A stretch of 64,000 nucleotides of DNA from positions 1,550,001 through 1,614,000 of the forward strand of contig NZ_CP060783.1 of the NCBI RefSeq assembly GCF_014489535.1. Reading direction: 5' to 3'. The stretch is from Diaphorobacter aerolatus (lineage in GTDB: Bacteria > Pseudomonadota > Gammaproteobacteria > Burkholderiales > Burkholderiaceae_C). Each line of letters begins with the position of its first letter. Position 1 is the first letter of the stretch. Shown piece by piece: positions 61,370 through 64,000 of the stretch. Below the pieces are notes generated by a model that was not told the origin of the DNA, searched no databases, and worked only from the letters and a program-made list of their open reading frames with translations. The translations under genes were made by a program, and so were the position numbers.

Positions 61370-63448
61370 TCAACGAGGCGTGCGCGTACGCGGTGCGTAA
61401 GGCTTGGCACCTGCACCCGACTTGGTGTGTGCATGCGATGGCTTGCGATCACCAAAGCCACCTTCGCGGCGCTCGGCACCGAAGCCAGCCGGCTTGCGAG
61501 CACCAAAACCTTCACCTTCGCGACGGGCGCCGCCGCCGAACGAGGCGGAGCGGTCGCCACCGCGATCACCGCCACCGAACGAAGAAGAACGCTGCTCGCC
61601 GCGTGGAGCGCCGCCACCGAAGCCACCGCGCGGTGCGCCGCCATCACGGCCGCCAAAGCCGCCTTCACGACGCTCGGCACCAAAGCTGCGCTCACCACCA
61701 CGGTCACCGCCGAAGCGGCCGCCGCGATCACCACCGAAATTGCGATCACCACCACGGTCGTTGCGGTCGCCAAAGCTGCGCTCAGCACCGCGATCACCGA
61801 AGGGGCGCTGCTGGTCACGCTGGCCACCGAAGGAGCGCTGTTCGCCGCCACGGTCACCACCACCAAAGCCGCCGAAGCCTTGCTTGCGGCCATAGCCGTC
61901 GGAATCACGGCCACCACCAAAACCGCCGCGTCCACCGCCGCCATGGCGCTTGCCGCCATTGCCGCCGGCACCACCACGGCCGCCGCGACCGAAGTCGGGC
62001 TGCGGTGCGCGCTGCTGGGGCTCCATGCCAGGAATCACTTCAGGCTTGAAGCGTTGCTTGGTATAGGCCTCGATGTCGAACACACGACGGCGATCACGGA
62101 ACTCTGCAAAGGTCACGGCCAGACCCTGACGGCCAGCGCGACCGGTACGGCCGATGCGGTGGGTGTAGTCCTCCGCCTTCATCGGCAAACCGAAGTTGAA
62201 CACGTGCGTGATCGTGGGAACGTCGATGCCGCGTGCTGCCACATCGGTCGCCACCAGAATCTGCACCTGGCCGTTGCGCAGCGCCATCAATCGACGGTTG
62301 CGCAGGCCCTGGCTCAGAGCGCCGTGCAGTGCCACGGCAGAGAAACCATCTTGCTGCAGATCGTTGGCGAGGCCATCGCATTCGATCTGCGTGCTCGCGA
62401 ACACCACCGCCTGGTTGATCGACGTGTCGCGCAGCCAGTGGTCGAGCAGCTTGCGCTTGTGCTGGGCGTTGTCGGCCCAAAACAGCGTCTGCGTGATGTT
62501 GGCGTGCTGCTCTTGTGGCGAGTCGATCTGGATCTTCTTCACCGAAGCGCCGTTGTCGTGCATCACGCGCATGGCGAGTTGCTGGATGCGCGGCGCGAAC
62601 GTGGCGCTGAACATCATGGTCTGGCGGCGCTGGCTGGTCATCTGGTTGATTTCGGCGAGATCGTCCGAGAAGCCCAGGTCGAGCATGCGGTCGGCTTCGT
62701 CAACCACGAGGAACTGCACCTGGTCGAGCTTGATCTGCATCGAGCGTTGCAGGTCGAGCAGCCGGCCCGGCGTGGCCACCACGAGGTTGGCGTTCTGCAG
62801 CTTGGCGATCTGCAGCTGGTAAGGCATGCCGCCCACCACGTTGGCGATGCGCAGGCCCTTGCAATGACGCACCAGCTCGATGGCGTCATGCGCCACTTGC
62901 TGGGCCAGTTCGCGCGTCGGGCACAGGATCAGGGCACCGGGAACGGCTGCCTTGAAATGACGCGGATTGGTCGGGTCCTTGCGGCGATTGCGCTTTGGAG
63001 CGGGTTCGCCCTTGGCTGCGGCTTCGGCGCACAGGCGCTCGTATTCCGCGCGTTCAAGCGCCACTTGCTCATCTTGCTGCTTGAGCAGCGTGTGCAGCAC
63101 GGGCAGCAGGAAGGCGGCGGTCTTGCCGCTGCCGGTCTGGCTGGAAACCATCAGGTCGATGAAACGATCGCTGTCGCCATCGGCTTCCATCGCGTAGGGA
63201 ATGGTCTGTTCCTGAACCGGCGTGGGCTTGGTGTAGCCAAGGTCCACCACGGCCTGCACCAGCTCGGGCGCAAGGCCCAGCTCGGCAAACAGGTTCGGGC
63301 CTTTTTCGACTTCAGGAGTCGTGGTAGAGACGTCGACGTTGTCGTCGGCGGATTCGTTTGTGGCTTCGGAAGCGAAAACAAAGTTTTCTTCAGGCAAAGC
63401 GGAGTCTGCAGGCGCGAAATCGCCCTGCGAATGCAAAGAGTCAGTCAT
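61370..63448 (-). CDS. RhlE-type DEAD-box RNA helicase with a long Gly/Arg-rich tail
   Basis: A 692-residue ATP-dependent RNA helicase. Motif I is SSQTGSGKT at about residues 102-110, motif Ia PTRELAQQ, motif II VVDEADRMLDLGF at 248-260, motif III in FSATFAPR, motif VI THRIGRTGRAGRQG. Compared with E. coli RhlE, it has an insertion of about 43 Lys- and Glu-rich residues between motifs I and Ia, about residues 126-168, and an acidic N-terminal extension of about 50 residues. Beyond about residue 480 it is built of GGRGG, FGG and RGGxRS-like repeats, an RNA-binding low-complexity tail. The start ATG lacks a clear Shine-Dalgarno; a hairpin lies just upstream. Confidence 0.9.
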   Translation of the reverse strand: MTDSLHSQGDFAPADSALPEENFVFASEATNESADDNVDVSTTTPEVEKGPNLFAELGLAPELVQAVVDLGYTKPTPVQEQTIPYAMEADGDSDRFIDLMVSSQTGSGKTAAFLLPVLHTLLKQQDEQVALERAEYERLCAEAAAKGEPAPKRNRRKDPTNPRHFKAAVPGALILCPTRELAQQVAHDAIELVRHCKGLRIANVVGGMPYQLQIAKLQNANLVVATPGRLLDLQRSMQIKLDQVQFLVVDEADRMLDLGFSDDLAEINQMTSQRRQTMMFSATFAPRIQQLAMRVMHDNGASVKKIQIDSPQEQHANITQTLFWADNAQHKRKLLDHWLRDTSINQAVVFASTQIECDGLANDLQQDGFSAVALHGALSQGLRNRRLMALRNGQVQILVATDVAARGIDVPTITHVFNFGLPMKAEDYTHRIGRTGRAGRQGLAVTFAEFRDRRRVFDIEAYTKQRFKPEVIPGMEPQQRAPQPDFGRGGRGGAGGNGGKRHGGGGRGGFGGGRDSDGYGRKQGFGGFGGGDRGGEQRSFGGQRDQQRPFGDRGAERSFGDRNDRGGDRNFGGDRGGRFGGDRGGERSFGAERREGGFGGRDGGAPRGGFGGGAPRGEQRSSSFGGGDRGGDRSASFGGGARREGEGFGARKPAGFGAERREGGFGDRKPSHAHTKSGAGAKPYAPRTRTPR

Positions 63449-63853
63449 GTATATATGCAGCCGCAGGCGTTACCTGCGGAGGCTTCATCAAACGGTTAAA
63501 AAAACATCAACCATTCAACAAATCCTGCGCCAGCGTGAATGCTGGGCTGGTGGGTGTTCTTCAGTGGCGAATCCGCTGTACGTCCATGCTGGACCGTTCA
63601 TCGCGTACGCCGTGAACCCGGAGTGAAGGGGAGATGTACAAAAGCGCATGAACGAAACTGTAAGCCCCAGTCTTCTTGATGACCGGTCAAGCGCTGAATT
63701 CATGCGAGTCTGCAATTATGGCATGCATCGGGTTTTCCCGCAAGTGACAACACACATACGGTGCGCACAAAGCATGAAACCGCCCTCCCCGCTACCTGCC
63801 ACAGCCACCTGCCTGTTGGCGCGTCGCAACAAGGCCAGCAGCGCGCCGAAAGT
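63449..63853. other. intergenic region and leader of rhlE
   Basis: About 400 bases without a supported gene. On the minus strand, 13 bases upstream of the rhlE ATG, a perfect stem CCGCAGG / CCTGCGG (63461-63479, loop CGTTA) occupies the place where a ribosome binding site would be expected. A second small stem CCAGC / GCTGG lies around 63531-63546. No promoter could be called with confidence. Confidence 0.5.
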
Positions 63854-64000
63854 TCAGAGCGACAAAAACGTGGAACGGTAGTGCGCGAGTTCCTCGATGG
63901 ATTCCATCACATCGGCAAGCGCCGTGTGCTTTTGCGCCTTCTTGAACGAGCTGTAGGCCTCGGGCTTCCAGCGCTTGGCCAATTCCTTCAAGGTGCTCAC
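63854..64000 (-). CDS. orn: oligoribonuclease, C-terminal part (cut by the window edge)
   Basis: The last 48 codons of Orn, the DEDD exonuclease that degrades two-nucleotide RNA to mononucleotides and is essential in many proteobacteria. The visible sequence starts [20 protein letters not shown] and ends [12 protein letters not shown], which matches the C terminus of E. coli Orn (KELARRWKP, and an ELAYYR ending). The histidine of KHTALADV is the family's active-site histidine region. The gene enters from the right end of the window. Confidence 0.93.
   Translation of the reverse strand: MSTLKELAKRWKPEAYSSFKKAQKHTALADVMESIEELAHYRSTFLSL

Noticed and set aside
61427..63499. A 690-codon open frame on the plus strand, opposite the RhlE-type gene
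   Set aside because: It mirrors the GC-rich coding strand of an intact helicase and its translation is Ala/Thr-rich low-complexity sequence with no motif.

Overview
The window looks like chromosomal DNA from a GC-rich betaproteobacterium of the order Burkholderiales, most likely the family Comamonadaceae. This rests on the gene order: petABC-sspA-sspB, mla-ibaG-his and hisE-DUF4870-hinT-tatABC. I see no phage, plasmid, insertion sequence or CRISPR array. All placements come from reading the translations; no database search was run.

Layout. 1-6.9 kb: a Lon substrate-binding-domain protein, a gene-free stretch, then pilB-pilC-pilD (type IV pilus assembly) running into coaE, zapD and yacG on the plus strand. 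7.1-12.6 kb: a minus-strand run of secA, argJ, a DUF815-like ATPase and a Nudix hydrolase. 13-17.6 kb: a small DUF721 gene (plus), tRNA-Thr, and petA-petB-petC-sspA-sspB (minus). 17.8-21.5 kb: mscL, pdxA, a Nif3-like gene and a one-PDZ HtrA-type protease. 21.5-54.8 kb: an almost unbroken minus-strand series, read 5' to 3' as mlaF-mlaE-mlaD-mlaA-mlaC-mlaB, a YadG/YadH-like ABC exporter, ibaG, a murA remnant, hisG-hisD, an accessory block, hisC-hisB-hisH-hisA, galE and a hexose-6-phosphate mutarotase, hisF, a giant repeat protein, hisI-hisE, a DUF4870 membrane protein, a patatin, hinT and tatA-tatB-tatC. 55-64 kb: speD-speE, an amino-acid ABC importer, a PCu(A)C copper chaperone, a Bcr/CflA transporter, an RhlE-type DEAD-box helicase and the 3' end of orn.

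The most interesting region is the histidine cluster, whose conserved order is broken at several points. Between hisF and hisI lies a gene of about 11.3 kb for a secreted protein of about 3,760 residues: signal peptide, a Gly-rich N-terminal domain, 23 DUF11-type repeats and a C-terminal membrane anchor. An eight-repeat block is duplicated inside it, and six of the eight repeats are almost identical at the DNA level. Between hisD and hisC lie an AraC-type regulator stump, a two-module secreted protein of unknown function, and a ribbon-helix-helix/PIN toxin-antitoxin pair with a nested-palindrome operator. Between ibaG and hisG only about the last 30 codons of murA remain, still overlapping the hisG start.

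A caution for every reader: sixteen places show a coding frame that jumps by exactly one missing base, nearly always in a run of G or C. They hit pilB, pilC, pilD, petB, the Nif3-like gene, hisH, the mutarotase, the YadG-like ATPase, the two-module secreted protein, and seven sites in the giant gene. In each case adding the missing base or bases restores a family-like sequence and a length divisible by three. I treat these as probable base-calling errors in the assembly and annotate the joined genes across them.
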